DNA of 64,000 bases from Variovorax sp. PAMC26660 (GTDB taxonomy: Bacteria > Pseudomonadota > Gammaproteobacteria > Burkholderiales > Burkholderiaceae_C): assembly GCF_014302995.1 (NCBI RefSeq), contig NZ_CP060295.1, positions 1,116,001 through 1,180,000 of the forward strand, read 5' to 3'. Below the pieces are notes generated by a model, which worked only from the letters and a program-made list of their open reading frames with translations, did no database searches and was not told where the DNA came from. Position 1 is the stretch's first letter, and every line of letters begins with the position of its first letter. Positions 44,667 through 54,700 of this stretch are shown here, in pieces. A program made the translations under genes and the position numbers.

Positions 44667-46883
44667 ATGCTTTCCCTGTCTTCCGACGCGCTGCGCCAGC
44701 AGTTGCGGTCTTTTGCCTCCCGCGCGCAGCCGCTGCGCATCCTGCTCACGCTCGGCAGCCTGATGGCCGTGTGCGGCTACACCGGCCATCCCGATGCGGT
44801 GATCCCGCTGTTCCTTGGCGCCATTGCCAGCGCGCTCGCCGAAACCGACGACAGTTGGCGCGGCCGCTTTCGCGCGCAGCTCGTCACGCTGGCGTGCTTC
44901 GCGGCGACGGCGTTCGCGGTCGAGGCGCTGTTCGGTTTGCCGCTGCTGTTCATCACCGGGCTCGCGCTCGCGGCCTTCAGCCTCACGATGCTGGGTGCGG
45001 TGGAGGCGCGCTACAAGGCCATTGCCTACGCGACGCTGATCCTGGGCATGTACGCCACGCTGGGCATCGAGAACATGACCGCGCACGGCGCCGTCGTGGC
45101 CAGCCGTGGACGCGAGCCCCTGTTGCTGCTGGCGGGCGCGGCCTGGTATGGCGTGTTCTCGGTGCTCTGGTGCGCGGCCTTTCCGGCGCAGCCGGTCCAG
45201 GCGCGGCTGGTCATGCTGTTCACGGTGCTGGGCAACTTCGTGCGCTTCAAGGCCTCGCTGTTCGAGCCTCTGCGCGGCATCGACATCGAGCGCAAGCGGC
45301 TGTCGCTCGCGCAACTCAATGCACAGGTGGTGACCGAGCTGAATGCCGCCAAGGAAAGCATCTTCCGCCGCATCGGTGCGCGGGCGCCGACGGGGCGCAT
45401 CTCGCGCTACCGCGGGCTGTACCTGATCGCGCAAGACGTGCACGAGCGCGCCAGCTCCTCGCACGACGACTACAACGCGCTGGCGGACGCCTTCTTCCAC
45501 AGCGACCTGCTGTACCGCTGCCAGCGCGTGCTGGACCTGCAGGGCATCGCATGCCAGCGTCTCGCGGTGTCGATCGAGCGGCGCGAGCCCTTCGAGGTGG
45601 GCACGGAAACCGTCCAGGCGCTGGCCGACCTGCGCAGCGCCATCGCGCACGAACGCACGCGTGCGTCCACGCCCGAGCGGCTGGTGCTGCTGGCCTCGGT
45701 CGAGGCGCTTGCGCGCAATCTCGCGCAGCTCGACGGGCAGCTCACGGGTGCGAGCCAGCCGTCGGCGCGCGCCGGCCGGACCGAGATGGGTTTGTTCGAC
45801 CGTTCCCCGCGTTCATGGCGCGACGCGATCGAACGCGTGCGGCGTCAGCTCACAGCGCGCTCGCCGCTGTTCCGGCATGCGTTGCGGCTGTCGATGGCGC
45901 TGGTCGTGGGCTATGGCGTGATGCACCTGATCCATCCGGCGCAGGGCTACTGGATCTTGCTGACCACGCTGTTCGTGTGCCAGCAGACCTATGGCGACAC
46001 CATCTCGCGCATGGGCCAGCGCATCGCCGGCACGGCGCTGGGCGTGGTGGCCGGCTGGGCGCTGCTGCAGCTGTTTCCGCAGCCGCTGGTGCAGTCGGTC
46101 ATTGCGGTGGTCGCGGGCGTGCTGTTCTTCGCGACGCGCACCACGCGCTACCTGCTGGCGACGGCCTCGATGACGCTGCTGGTGCTGATGTGCTTCAACC
46201 AGGTCGGCGACAGCGGCGTGCTGCTGGTGCCCCGGCTGGTCGACACCGCCATCGGCAGCGTGATCGCCGGGCTCGCCGTGCTGCTGGTGCTGCCGCACTG
46301 GCAGGCGCGCCGCATCAACGAGCTGGCGGCCACGGCCTTGCGTGGCCATGCGGGCTACCTGCGGCAGATCGTCGCGCAGTACCGCACGGGCGCACGCGAT
46401 CACCTCGACTACCGGCTGGCGCGACGCAACGACCACAACGCCGATGCGGCCCTGTCGACCGCCGTGTCCGACATGTTCCGCGAGCCGGGCTACGTGCGGC
46501 CACGCGCGGGCGTGGCGCTGCGCTTTCTGATCCGCTCGCACACGCTGCTGAGCTATCTGTCGGCGCTGGGCGCGCACCGCGCGGCGCTGCCCGATTCGGC
46601 GCAGATGGCGGTGCTGCGCACTGCGGCAGAAGGCGCAATTGCAGCGCTCGACGCGCTGGCGGCCGGGCTGGAAAGCGGCTCGGTCGATGGCCCGCGCGAC
46701 ACCGCCGCGGAGTCGGCAGCGCGCGCCGCATTGGCGGACGCGGTCGCCGCCAGCGGCGAAGCCGATCCACAGGCGCGCACCTTTCACACGGAGCTGGGTT
46801 TGATATGGCTGCAGATCGACGCCCTGCGCAGCCATGCGCGTGAATGGCTGCAGCCGGAAGGCACCGAGCCCCCGACCGCATAG
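44667..46883 (+). CDS. yccS: FUSC-family membrane protein, YccS-like
   Basis: A 738-aa inner-membrane protein of the YccS/YhfK family. There are two clusters of about six TM helices (residues ~30-180 and ~410-540), each followed by a helical cytoplasmic domain. The second cluster has the FUSC-like motif (GYWILLTTLFVCQQTYGDTISRMGQRIAGT). Length equals E. coli YccS (~720 aa). Related FUSC proteins export aromatic acids; YccS function is unsettled. The ATG at 44667 precedes a typical N-terminus. It converges with the YcaC-like pair. Confidence 0.88.
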   Translation: MLSLSSDALRQQLRSFASRAQPLRILLTLGSLMAVCGYTGHPDAVIPLFLGAIASALAETDDSWRGRFRAQLVTLACFAATAFAVEALFGLPLLFITGLALAAFSLTMLGAVEARYKAIAYATLILGMYATLGIENMTAHGAVVASRGREPLLLLAGAAWYGVFSVLWCAAFPAQPVQARLVMLFTVLGNFVRFKASLFEPLRGIDIERKRLSLAQLNAQVVTELNAAKESIFRRIGARAPTGRISRYRGLYLIAQDVHERASSSHDDYNALADAFFHSDLLYRCQRVLDLQGIACQRLAVSIERREPFEVGTETVQALADLRSAIAHERTRASTPERLVLLASVEALARNLAQLDGQLTGASQPSARAGRTEMGLFDRSPRSWRDAIERVRRQLTARSPLFRHALRLSMALVVGYGVMHLIHPAQGYWILLTTLFVCQQTYGDTISRMGQRIAGTALGVVAGWALLQLFPQPLVQSVIAVVAGVLFFATRTTRYLLATASMTLLVLMCFNQVGDSGVLLVPRLVDTAIGSVIAGLAVLLVLPHWQARRINELAATALRGHAGYLRQIVAQYRTGARDHLDYRLARRNDHNADAALSTAVSDMFREPGYVRPRAGVALRFLIRSHTLLSYLSALGAHRAALPDSAQMAVLRTAAEGAIAALDALAAGLESGSVDGPRDTAAESAARAALADAVAASGEADPQARTFHTELGLIWLQIDALRSHAREWLQPEGTEPPTA

Positions 46884-46893
46884 CAGCAGGCCC

Positions 46894-47583
46894 TCAGCCG
46901 CGCTGCGAATCCAGCTGCTCGCTGTTCTTCACGACCTCCTGCGCCTTCATGTAGCTCTCGATCAGCAACTGGTACGGCGGGAACACGGCGCTGTACGCCT
47001 CGGCCCATTGCAGCGCGTCTTCGCGGTTCCAGGTCTTCTGGATCTCGGAGCAGACGGCCGCGGTGTCGATCGGCACCACGCCGGCCTGCACCACGCGCGC
47101 CAGCGTGATCTCTTGCGCCATCTTCGAGTAGGTGCCCGAAGCGTCGATCACCGCGAACACGCGGTAGCCCTCGTGCGCCGCCGCGATGCTGGGGAAGGCC
47201 ATGCACACGCTGGTGATGGTGCCGGCAATGATCAGCGTGCCTCGGCCGGTGGCCTTCACGGCTGCGACGAACTCGGGGTTGTCCCAGGCGTTGATCTCGC
47301 CGCGGCGCGCCACGTACTGCGCATGCGGCGCGTACTTGTGGACTTCAGGGATCAGCGGACCGTTGGGCCCCTGCGGCACCGATGCGGTGGTGATGACCGG
47401 AATCTTCGCCAGCGCCGCGACCTTGGCCAGCGTGGTGACGTTGGCGCGCAGCTCGGTCATCGGCATGTCCTTGACGGTCTGGAACAGGCCGCTCTGGTGG
47501 TCGATCAGCAGCATGACGGCGTCGTCGGCGTCGATCACGGGCTTGCCGCCGTTGAAGTTGGCGATGTTGTTCGGTGTGCTCAT
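46894..47583 (-). CDS. isochorismatase-fold cysteine hydrolase (YcaC-like), copy 2
   Basis: A 229-aa cytoplasmic hydrolase. The catalytic triad is represented by the Asp in LLIDHQ, a Lys/Asn region (ARRGEINAWDN) and the Cys in TSVCMAFPSIAA. YcaC relatives usually have T-E-V-C-V; here Glu is replaced by Ser. It follows the upstream paralog by 10 bp, so the pair is one transcription unit. Substrate unknown; the family acts on amides and related small molecules. Confidence 0.85.
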   Translation of the reverse strand: MSTPNNIANFNGGKPVIDADDAVMLLIDHQSGLFQTVKDMPMTELRANVTTLAKVAALAKIPVITTASVPQGPNGPLIPEVHKYAPHAQYVARRGEINAWDNPEFVAAVKATGRGTLIIAGTITSVCMAFPSIAAAHEGYRVFAVIDASGTYSKMAQEITLARVVQAGVVPIDTAAVCSEIQKTWNREDALQWAEAYSAVFPPYQLLIESYMKAQEVVKNSEQLDSQRG

Positions 47584-47593
47584 GGCGTACTCC

Positions 47594-48229
47594 TTACTTG
47601 CCTTGCCGGGCTTGGATCAGTTGCGTGTGGCTGGTGATCAGGTTGCGGTAGTCGGGAATGTGGTTGGAGAACAGCGTGCCCAGCCCTTCGACGTCGTTGC
47701 GCCAGTCGCGGTGCAGCTCGCAGGCCACCCCGAACCAGGTCATGAGCTGCGCGCCGGCCTGCGACATGCGGTCCCAGGCCGAATGGCGCGTCACTTCATT
47801 GAAGGTACCCGAGGCGTCGGTGACGACGAAGACCTCGAAGCCTTCGGCAATGGCCGACAACGCCGGGAAGGCGACGCAGACTTCGGTGACCACGCCTGCG
47901 ATCAGCAGTTGCTTCTTGCCGGTGGCTTTCACGGCCTTGACGAACGCTTCGTTGTCCCAGGCGTTGATCTGGCCGGGACGGGCGATGTAGGGCGCTTCGG
48001 GAAACTGGGCCTTGAGTTCGGGTGCGAGCGGGCCGTTGGGGCCGTTCTCGAAGCTGGTGGTCAGGACGGTCGGCAGCTTGAAGTAGCTGGCAATGTCGGC
48101 CAGCGCGAGCACGTTGTTCTTGAATTTGTCGGGGTCGATATCGCGCACCAGCGACAGCAGGCCGGTCTGGTGGTCCACCAGCAAAACGGCAACGTCGTTC
48201 TTGTCGAGGCGGACATAGGGCTTGGTCAT
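47594..48229 (-). CDS. isochorismatase-fold cysteine hydrolase (YcaC-like), copy 1
   Basis: A 211-aa hydrolase close to E. coli YcaC. Catalytic Asp in VLLVDHQTGLL, Lys/Asn region in ARPGQINAWDN and nucleophilic Cys in VTEVCVAFPAL. CCAGGAGAA precedes the ATG at 48229; an upstream extension in the frame is unlikely. YcaC forms octameric rings and its natural substrate is not known. The two tandem copies share their core but differ at the residue next to the catalytic Cys. Confidence 0.88.
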   Translation of the reverse strand: MTKPYVRLDKNDVAVLLVDHQTGLLSLVRDIDPDKFKNNVLALADIASYFKLPTVLTTSFENGPNGPLAPELKAQFPEAPYIARPGQINAWDNEAFVKAVKATGKKQLLIAGVVTEVCVAFPALSAIAEGFEVFVVTDASGTFNEVTRHSAWDRMSQAGAQLMTWFGVACELHRDWRNDVEGLGTLFSNHIPDYRNLITSHTQLIQARQGK

Positions 48230-48433
48230 GAAAGGTTCTCCTGGAAGTTGAGGTGAATGCCCGGCTCGCAGAGGTCGCCGATGCATGTCCAGAAGACTAA
48301 AAGCGCAGCCAGGACTCCGGTAGTCGGCCAGATTTGCCATGACCGTCTCATCTCATGGACGATGAAAAACACCCGAACATCCGTGCGGCCCGGTCGGAGA
48401 AAGCGCCGTGTTTCGGCCGGGCCGGCCGGCGGC

Positions 48434-48447
48434 GGGTAAAATTACCC
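48434..48447. promoter_or_regulatory. GGGTAA-AA-TTACCC inverted repeat
   Basis: A perfect 6-bp inverted repeat directly in front of the ATG at 48452 and in the divergent region with the YcaC-like pair. It may be an operator or part of a 5' hairpin occluding the ribosome site; no regulator is evident. Confidence 0.35.
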
Positions 48448-48451
48448 CTTC

Positions 48452-48835
48452 ATGTCCCGCTGGTTTGCCGCTACTGTCCTTGCCCTCATGTTGTCCTGCT
48501 ACGGCTTTGCCGTGCTTGCCCACAACCTGATCGGTGCCGGCCATTCGTACGGCAACAACCAAACCGCCTCCCAGGTCAGCCAGGTCGAACAGACCCTGGT
48601 CACCAGCGTTTCGCTCGCCGACGCGGCAATCGGCGATGCCGATTCGGCATCGGACGATGCAGCCAACATCGACGAAGCAGGCTCGGAACACGCCGAGCTG
48701 GTCGATGCCCGCAACGACGTGCGCCTGCCGCAGCGTCTGTCGGAGGAGCCGCCGAAACTCGGCCTGACGACCACGATCTCGCCGTTCCTCGAACGGCCCA
48801 AGCGGCCTCCCCGGCTCGCCACCTTCGTCGCCTGA
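48452..48835 (+). CDS. hypothetical exported or membrane-anchored protein
   Basis: A 127-aa protein with an N-terminal hydrophobic segment (WFAATVLALMLSCYGFAVLA) that is a signal peptide or anchor. The remainder is acidic and low-complexity in the middle (ADAAIGDADSASDDAANID) and Pro/Arg-rich at the end. No family recognised. It is divergent from the YcaC-like genes and 183 bp upstream of the Bax-inhibitor-like gene. Coding status is supported by the N-terminal design more than by conservation. Confidence 0.5.
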   Translation: MSRWFAATVLALMLSCYGFAVLAHNLIGAGHSYGNNQTASQVSQVEQTLVTSVSLADAAIGDADSASDDAANIDEAGSEHAELVDARNDVRLPQRLSEEPPKLGLTTTISPFLERPKRPPRLATFVA

Positions 48836-49018
48836 GGCCTTCCGGCCTTGCGCGACCGGGAGCCCCCGCGGCTCCTGCCTCTTCGATACGGCCTGCCGGC
48901 CTTCCGGCACACCCGCATCGCAACGACACCTTCCCTTCCGGCCGTTCGCCAACTGCACGTGCCATTCCGTCCAGACCGGCATCGGTCCACATCCCTTCAA
49001 GGAAATCAGGAAATCACA

Positions 49019-49717
49019 ATGAACAACAGCCCAACCACTTACCACCCCGGCTTCGACGCACCGATCGCCTCGGTGCAGGAGCGCAACCGCGTTCTGCGCA
49101 ACACCTACTGGCTGCTCGCGCTGTCGATGGTGCCCACCGTGCTCGGCGCCTGGATCGGTGTCTCGACCGGCCTGGCGCGTGCCATGTCGCCCGGCATCGG
49201 CCTGATGGTCTTTCTCGGCGGCGCCTTCGGCTTCATGTACGCCATCGAGAAGACCAAGGAATCCGCCATGGGCGTGCCGGTGCTGCTGGCCTTCACCTTC
49301 TTCATGGGCCTGATGCTGTCGCGCCTGGTCGGCACCGTGCTCGGCCTGTCCAACGGCGCCAGCCTCGTGATGACGGCGTTTGCCGGCACCGGCGCGATCT
49401 TCCTGGGCATGGCCACGCTGTCGTCGGTCATCAAGCGCGACCTGTCGTCCATGGGCAAGTGGCTCTTCATCGGCGCCATCCTGCTGCTGGTGGCGGGCAT
49501 CGCCAACTTCTTCATCCAGTCGAGCGCGCTGATGATGACGCTGTCGGTTGCCGCCATCGGCATCTTCTCGGCCTTCATCCTGCACGACCTCAAGCGTGTG
49601 AAGGACGGCCTGGAAACCAACTACATCTCCGCCACGCTGGGTGTGTACCTCAGCATCTACAACGTCTTCCAGTCGCTGCTGGCCCTGCTGGGCATCGCAG
49701 GCGGCCGGGACGAGTAA
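49019..49717 (+). CDS. yccA: Bax inhibitor-1 family membrane protein, YccA-like
   Basis: A 232-aa inner-membrane protein with seven TM helices and the family's C-terminal pattern (FILHDLKRVKDGLETNYISATLGVYLSIYNVF). YccA interacts with and modulates the FtsH protease in E. coli; the same role is possible here. The start lies after AAGGAAATCAGGAAATCACA. It is 21 bp upstream of the Rrf2-type gene on the same strand, so the two probably share a transcript. Confidence 0.9.
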   Translation: MNNSPTTYHPGFDAPIASVQERNRVLRNTYWLLALSMVPTVLGAWIGVSTGLARAMSPGIGLMVFLGGAFGFMYAIEKTKESAMGVPVLLAFTFFMGLMLSRLVGTVLGLSNGASLVMTAFAGTGAIFLGMATLSSVIKRDLSSMGKWLFIGAILLLVAGIANFFIQSSALMMTLSVAAIGIFSAFILHDLKRVKDGLETNYISATLGVYLSIYNVFQSLLALLGIAGGRDE

Positions 49718-49738
49718 TCCCCACAAAGGAAAACTGAC

Positions 49739-50284
49739 ATGCGCCTCACCACCAAAGGCCGCTTTGCGGTCACCGCGATGATCGACATCGCATTGCACGG
49801 CCGCTCGGGTCCGGTCACGCTGGCATCGATCAGCCTGCGCCAGCGGGTCTCGCTGTCGTACCTGGAACTGCTGTTCGGCAAGCTGCGCCGCAACGAACTG
49901 GTCGAATCGACCCGGGGTCCGGGCGGCGGCTATTCGCTCAGCCGCAAGGCGGCCGATATTTCCGTGGCGGACATCGTCCTCTCGATCGAGGAACACGATA
50001 CCGAGTCCACCCGGCGACGCGACAACGGCGCCCCTGGCGACGTCGGCCGCTGCGAGATCGACGAGCTCTGGGCCACCGTGAATCTTCGCGCGGTCGAGTT
50101 CCTCAAGTCGATTTCGCTGCAAAGCCTGGTCGACGAGCAGAAGGCCAAGGGCGTGCAGCCCGCGACGCGGCAGGACACCCGGCGTGCGCCGGCCGGCCAG
50201 CCCGCCACGCGCAAGCCCTTCGTCGTGGACGCGCCCAACTCCGTGTTTGCCTTGGGCTTGCGCCACCAGCAAAGCGCCAGTTAG
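49739..50284 (+). CDS. Rrf2-family regulator, IscR-like but lacking Fe-S cysteines
   Basis: A 181-aa regulator opening MRLTTKGRFAVTAMIDIALH, with the winged helix and ESTRGPGGGYSLSR wing of IscR. IscR binds a 2Fe-2S cluster through Cys92, Cys98, Cys104 and His107; here the equivalents are Arg92, Ala98, C105 and Asp108, so only one ligand remains and no cluster should form. The C-terminus adds a ~40-residue Arg/Pro tail. No isc genes lie next door. It may act as a cluster-free regulator or sense something else. Confidence 0.85.
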   Translation: MRLTTKGRFAVTAMIDIALHGRSGPVTLASISLRQRVSLSYLELLFGKLRRNELVESTRGPGGGYSLSRKAADISVADIVLSIEEHDTESTRRRDNGAPGDVGRCEIDELWATVNLRAVEFLKSISLQSLVDEQKAKGVQPATRQDTRRAPAGQPATRKPFVVDAPNSVFALGLRHQQSAS

Positions 50285-50295
50285 GTCCGCCACCA

Positions 50296-50316
50296 CTGCC
50301 GCCCACAGGGCGGCAG
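50296..50316 (+). other. strong GC hairpin after the IscR-like gene
   Basis: CTGCCGCCC-ACA-GGGCGGCAG, a perfect 9-bp stem 12 bp after the stop codon, without a U-tract. It may stabilise the 3' end upstream of the main terminator. Confidence 0.45.
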
Positions 50317-50347
50317 CAGCAGCGAGCCACAGACCGACCGCCTTCGC

Positions 50348-50416
50348 GGCCCATGCAGCCAGCCCTCCGCCACGGATCGACGTGGTGGCGAGCTGGTGCC
50401 TGCATGGGCCTTTTTT
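50348..50416 (+). terminator. rho-independent terminator or attenuator
   Basis: Perfect 11-bp arms GGCCCATGCAG and CTGCATGGGCC close a 41-nt loop that itself can pair (CGCCACG with CGTGGTGGCG), and six T residues follow at once. It ends the yccA/IscR-like transcript and stands about 140 bp before the drug-efflux genes. Its large, structured loop is unusual for a plain terminator. Confidence 0.75.
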
Positions 50417-50558
50417 CGTTGGCGACGACTGCTGCTTTCCCGCGCGGCAGTCTTGGGATTTCTTCATGTTGCAACGCAACACCAAAGGCACAATGCACCG
50501 TTCAGGTGCAGACGCGCAATCCGGGCAATCCCCCGCGCGCGCGACACCGCGACTCCAG

Positions 50559-51716
50559 ATGGCCATGACCACCTTCAAGCTCTTGCTTCCCCTTTCCCTG
50601 CTCGCGCTCGCTGCATGCGGCGCCAAGCAGCCTCCCGCCACCGATGCCGCGCCGCCCGAAGTCGGCGTGATGGCGCTGCACGCCAGCGACGTGGCCGTGC
50701 ACACCGAACTCTCCGGCCGCACCGCCGCCTACCGTGTCTCCGAGGTCCGGCCGCAAGTCAACGGCATCGTGCGCAAGCGTCTGTTCGAGGAAGGCAGCAT
50801 GGTCCGCGCGGGCCAGGTGCTGTATGAGATCGAGCCCGGCCCGTTCGAGGCGGCTCACGAGCAGGCGCAAGCCACGCTGGCCACCTCGCAGGCCACCATT
50901 GCCAGCCTGCGCGGCAAGGCCGAGCGCTTTGCCGAACTGGTCAAGGCCAACGCCGTGAGCAAGCAGGAACACGAAGAAGCGCAGGCCGCGCTCATTCAGG
51001 CACAAGCCGGCGTGAAAGCCGCGCAGGCAGCGGTGAAGGCAGCGCGCATCAACCTCGACTTCACCCGCATCTCCGCCCCCATCGCGGGACGCATCGGCCG
51101 CTCGGGTGTGACCGAGGGCGCGCTCGTGGCACCGGGCCAGGCGATGGCGCTGGCCACGATCCAGCGGCTCGACCCGATCTATGTCGACGTGGTGCAGTCG
51201 AGCCTGGAGCTGACGAAGCTCAAGCGCCGTTTCATCTCGGGCGACATGGCACCGGCCAGCACCCAGGTCAGCCTGCGCATGGAAGACGGCCTGCCCTACC
51301 CGCATGCAGGCACGCTGAAGTTCTCCGAAGTGAGCGTCGATACGGCCACCGGCTCGGTCACGCTGCGCGCGGAGTTCCCGAACCCGCAGGGGCTGCTGCT
51401 GCCCGGCATGTACGTGCGCGCGCAGGTCGAGTCCGGCGTGGAGCGCCAGGCCATCCTGGCGCCGCAGCGCGGTGTGGCCCGCAACGAGAAGGGCGAGCCG
51501 ACCGCGCTGGTGGTCGGTGCCGGCGACAAGGTCGAGCTGCGTTCGCTCGAAGTGCGCAGCGCCGAGGGCGAGCACTGGGTCGTGACCAAGGGCCTGCGCG
51601 ACGGCGACCGCCTCGTGGTCGACGGACTGCAGCGCGCGCACCCCGGCGAAAAGGTCAAGCCGGTGCCGGTGTCCGCGAGCGCATCGACCGCGGCGACCGC
51701 TTCCTCGGCCGATTAA
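50559..51716 (+). CDS. acrA: RND efflux periplasmic adaptor (AcrA/MexA-like lipoprotein)
   Basis: A ~385-aa membrane-fusion protein. The start at 50559 gives a short lipoprotein signal ending LALAACG; further in-frame ATGs at 50466 and 50493 would bury it. Domains: biotinyl-lipoyl half (VRPQVNGIVRKRLFEEGSMV), coiled-coil hairpin (residues ~100-165), second lipoyl half (ISAPIAGRIGRSGVTEGALV) and C-terminal barrel with LLPGMYVRAQV. It links the RND pump to an outer channel. It lies 10 bp before its pump gene. No ribosome site is clear. Confidence 0.88.
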   Translation: MAMTTFKLLLPLSLLALAACGAKQPPATDAAPPEVGVMALHASDVAVHTELSGRTAAYRVSEVRPQVNGIVRKRLFEEGSMVRAGQVLYEIEPGPFEAAHEQAQATLATSQATIASLRGKAERFAELVKANAVSKQEHEEAQAALIQAQAGVKAAQAAVKAARINLDFTRISAPIAGRIGRSGVTEGALVAPGQAMALATIQRLDPIYVDVVQSSLELTKLKRRFISGDMAPASTQVSLRMEDGLPYPHAGTLKFSEVSVDTATGSVTLRAEFPNPQGLLLPGMYVRAQVESGVERQAILAPQRGVARNEKGEPTALVVGAGDKVELRSLEVRSAEGEHWVVTKGLRDGDRLVVDGLQRAHPGEKVKPVPVSASASTAATASSAD

Positions 51717-51726
51717 GAAGAATCCC

Positions 51727-54700
51727 GTGATCCCCAATTTCTTCATTCATCGGCCCGTCTTCGCCTGGGTCATCGCCATCCTCATCATGTTGGCCGGCGG
51801 CGTGGCGATTCGCACCTTGCCGGTGTCGCAGTACCCGGACATCGCGCCGCCGACCGTGACCATCTCCGCCAACTACCCCGGCGCCTCGGCACAGGCGGTG
51901 GAGAGCAGCGTCACGCAGGTCCTGGAGCAGCAGCTCAAGGGCATCGACGGCCTGATGTATTTCAAGTCGACGAGCAGCTCGGCGGGCTATGTCGATATCA
52001 GCGTCACCTTCCGCCAGGGCATCAACCCCGACACCGCGCAGGTGCAGGTGCAGAACAAGGTCAGCCAGGCCACCAGCCGCCTGCCGCAGGCGGTGCAGCA
52101 GCAAGGCGTGACGGTCGCCAAGTCGCAGAACAACTTTTTGTTGATCGTGGCGCTCTACGACGAGACCGGCCAACGCACCGACACCGACATCTCCGACTGG
52201 ATGGCCAGCAACCTGCGCGACCCGATCAGCCGGGTCGACGGCGTGGGCTCGGTGCAGGCATTCGGCGCGGCCTACGCCATGCGCATCTGGCTCGATCCGC
52301 ACCGGCTGGCCAGCTACCAGTTGATGCCGTCCGACGTGACGGCCGCCATCACCGCGCAGAACACGCAGGTGTCGGTCGGCGAAATCGGCGCGCGGCCTTC
52401 ATCGCCCACGCAGCACCTGAACGCCACCGTCACCGCGCTCTCGCGGCTGCAGACGCCCGCACAGTTCCGCGACATCGTGCTCAAGACCCAGGCCGACGGC
52501 GCCGTGGTGCGGCTGGGCGACGTGGCGCGTGTGGAGATCGGCAGCGAGTCGTATGCGGAAACCACGCGGCTGAACGGCCACCCGGCCGCAGGCTCGGCCA
52601 TCATGCTGGCGCCCGGCGCCAATGCGCTGACCACCGCCAACGCGGTGAAGGCGCGCATCGCCGAACTCGAACGCTCGCTGCCCGCCGGCCTGCGCGTGGC
52701 CTACGCGGAAGACTCGACGCGCTTCGTCAAGATCTCGATCAAGTCGGTCATCAAGACGCTGCTGGAAGCCATTGCGCTGGTGGTGGTCGTGATGTTCCTG
52801 TTCCTGCAGAACTGGCGCGCCACGGTGATCCCCGCGATCACCGTGCCGGTGGTGCTGCTGGGCACCTTCGGCGTGCTCGCGGCCTTCGGCTATTCGATCA
52901 ACGTGCTCACGCTGTTCGGCATGGTGCTGGCCATCGGCCTGCTGGTGGACGACGCCATCGTGGTGGTGGAGAACGTCGAGCGCGTCATGCACGAGGAAGG
53001 CCTCGACCCCAAGGCCGCCACCATCAAGTCGATGAAGGAAATCACCGGCGCGCTGATCGGCATCGCGGTGGTGGTGTCGGCGGTGTTCCTGCCGATGACC
53101 TTCTTCGGCGGCTCGGTGGGCGTGATCTACCGACAGTTCTCGGTGACCATTATCGCGTCGATGGCGCTGTCGGTCGTCGTGGCCATCGTGCTCATTCCGG
53201 CGCTGTGTGCGCGCTTCCTCAAGGCCGACGTGCCGCCGCGCACGCGCGGCTTCCTGGGCGCGTTCAACCGCCGCTTCGACGCCGCGCAAGGCCGTTATGT
53301 GAGCGTGCTGGGCCGCATGCTGCGCAAGCCGTTGCGCTTCACGGCCGTGTATGTCGCCATCGTGGCCGGCATGGGCCTGCTGTACGTCAGCCTGCCTGGC
53401 GGCTTCCTGCCGGAGGAAGACCAGGGCAGCGTGATGGTCGCGCTCACGCTGCCGGCCGGCGCCACCGCGGGCCGCACGAACGAAGTGAACCGCGCTGTCG
53501 AGAAATACTTTCTGGAGACCGAGAAGGACACCACCGACACCATCTTCACGCTCACCGGCTGGAGCTACAGCGGCTCGGGGCAGAACATGGGCATGGCCTT
53601 CGTCTCGCTGAAAGACTGGTCCGAGCGGCCGGGCGCGGACAAGCGCGCGCACGCCATCTCGGAACGCGCCGGCGTCGCGCTGGCCAAGCAGCAGCGCGAT
53701 GCCGAGGTCTACGGCATGGTGCCGCCGCCCATCGAAGGGCTGGGCGAATCCAACGGCTTCGAGTTCTGGCTGCAGGACACCTCGGGCATGGGCTCCGAAC
53801 GGCTGGTGCAGGCGCGCGAGCGGCTGGTGCGCGAAGCCAACAAGGACAAGCGCCTGCAGTCCGTGCGCGCCAACAGCGTGGCCGGCACGCCGCAACTGCA
53901 GATCGACATCGACCAGCTCAAGGCCTCGGCCCTGCGGCTGTCGCTGGACGATGTGAACACCACGCTGGGCATTGCCTGGGGCGGCAGCTACGTCAACGAC
54001 TTCATCGACCGCGGCCGCGTCAAGCGCGTGTACGTGCAGTCCGATGCACCCTACCGATCGGCGCCGGACGACATCAGCCAATGGTTCGTGCGCGGCAGCA
54101 CGGGTGCGATGACACCGTTCTCGGCCTTCGCGACCACGCGCTGGTCACAGGGCGCCTCGCAACTGGAGCGCTACAACGGCGTGCCCGCGGTGCAGATCCA
54201 GGGCGCGGCCGCGCAGGGCGTCAGCTCGGGCACGGCGATGGCGGCCATCGAGACCATTGCGAAGAAGCAGAGCGGCACGGGCCAGGCCTGGAGCGGCTTG
54301 TCCTACCAGGAGCGGCTGTCGGGCGGACAGGCGCCGCTGCTGTTCGCACTGTCGATCCTCGTGGTGTTCCTGTGCCTGGCCGCGCTGTACGAAAGCTGGT
54401 CGGTGCCGTTCTCGGTGATGCTGGTGATTCCGCTGGGCGTGCTCGGCGCGGTGATCGCGGCGGCGCTGCGCGGCTTGTCCAACGACATCTACTTCCAGGT
54501 CGGCCTGCTCGCGACCATCGGCCTGTCGGCCAAGAACGCCATCCTGATCATCGAGTTCGCGGAAGCGGCGCTGCGCCGTGGCGTGCCGCTGCTCGATGCG
54601 GTGGCCGAAGGCGCGCGCCTGCGGCTGCGACCGATCCTGATGACCTCGCTGGCCTTCCTGGCGGGCGTGATTCCACTGGCGCTGGCCACCGGAGCGGGAT

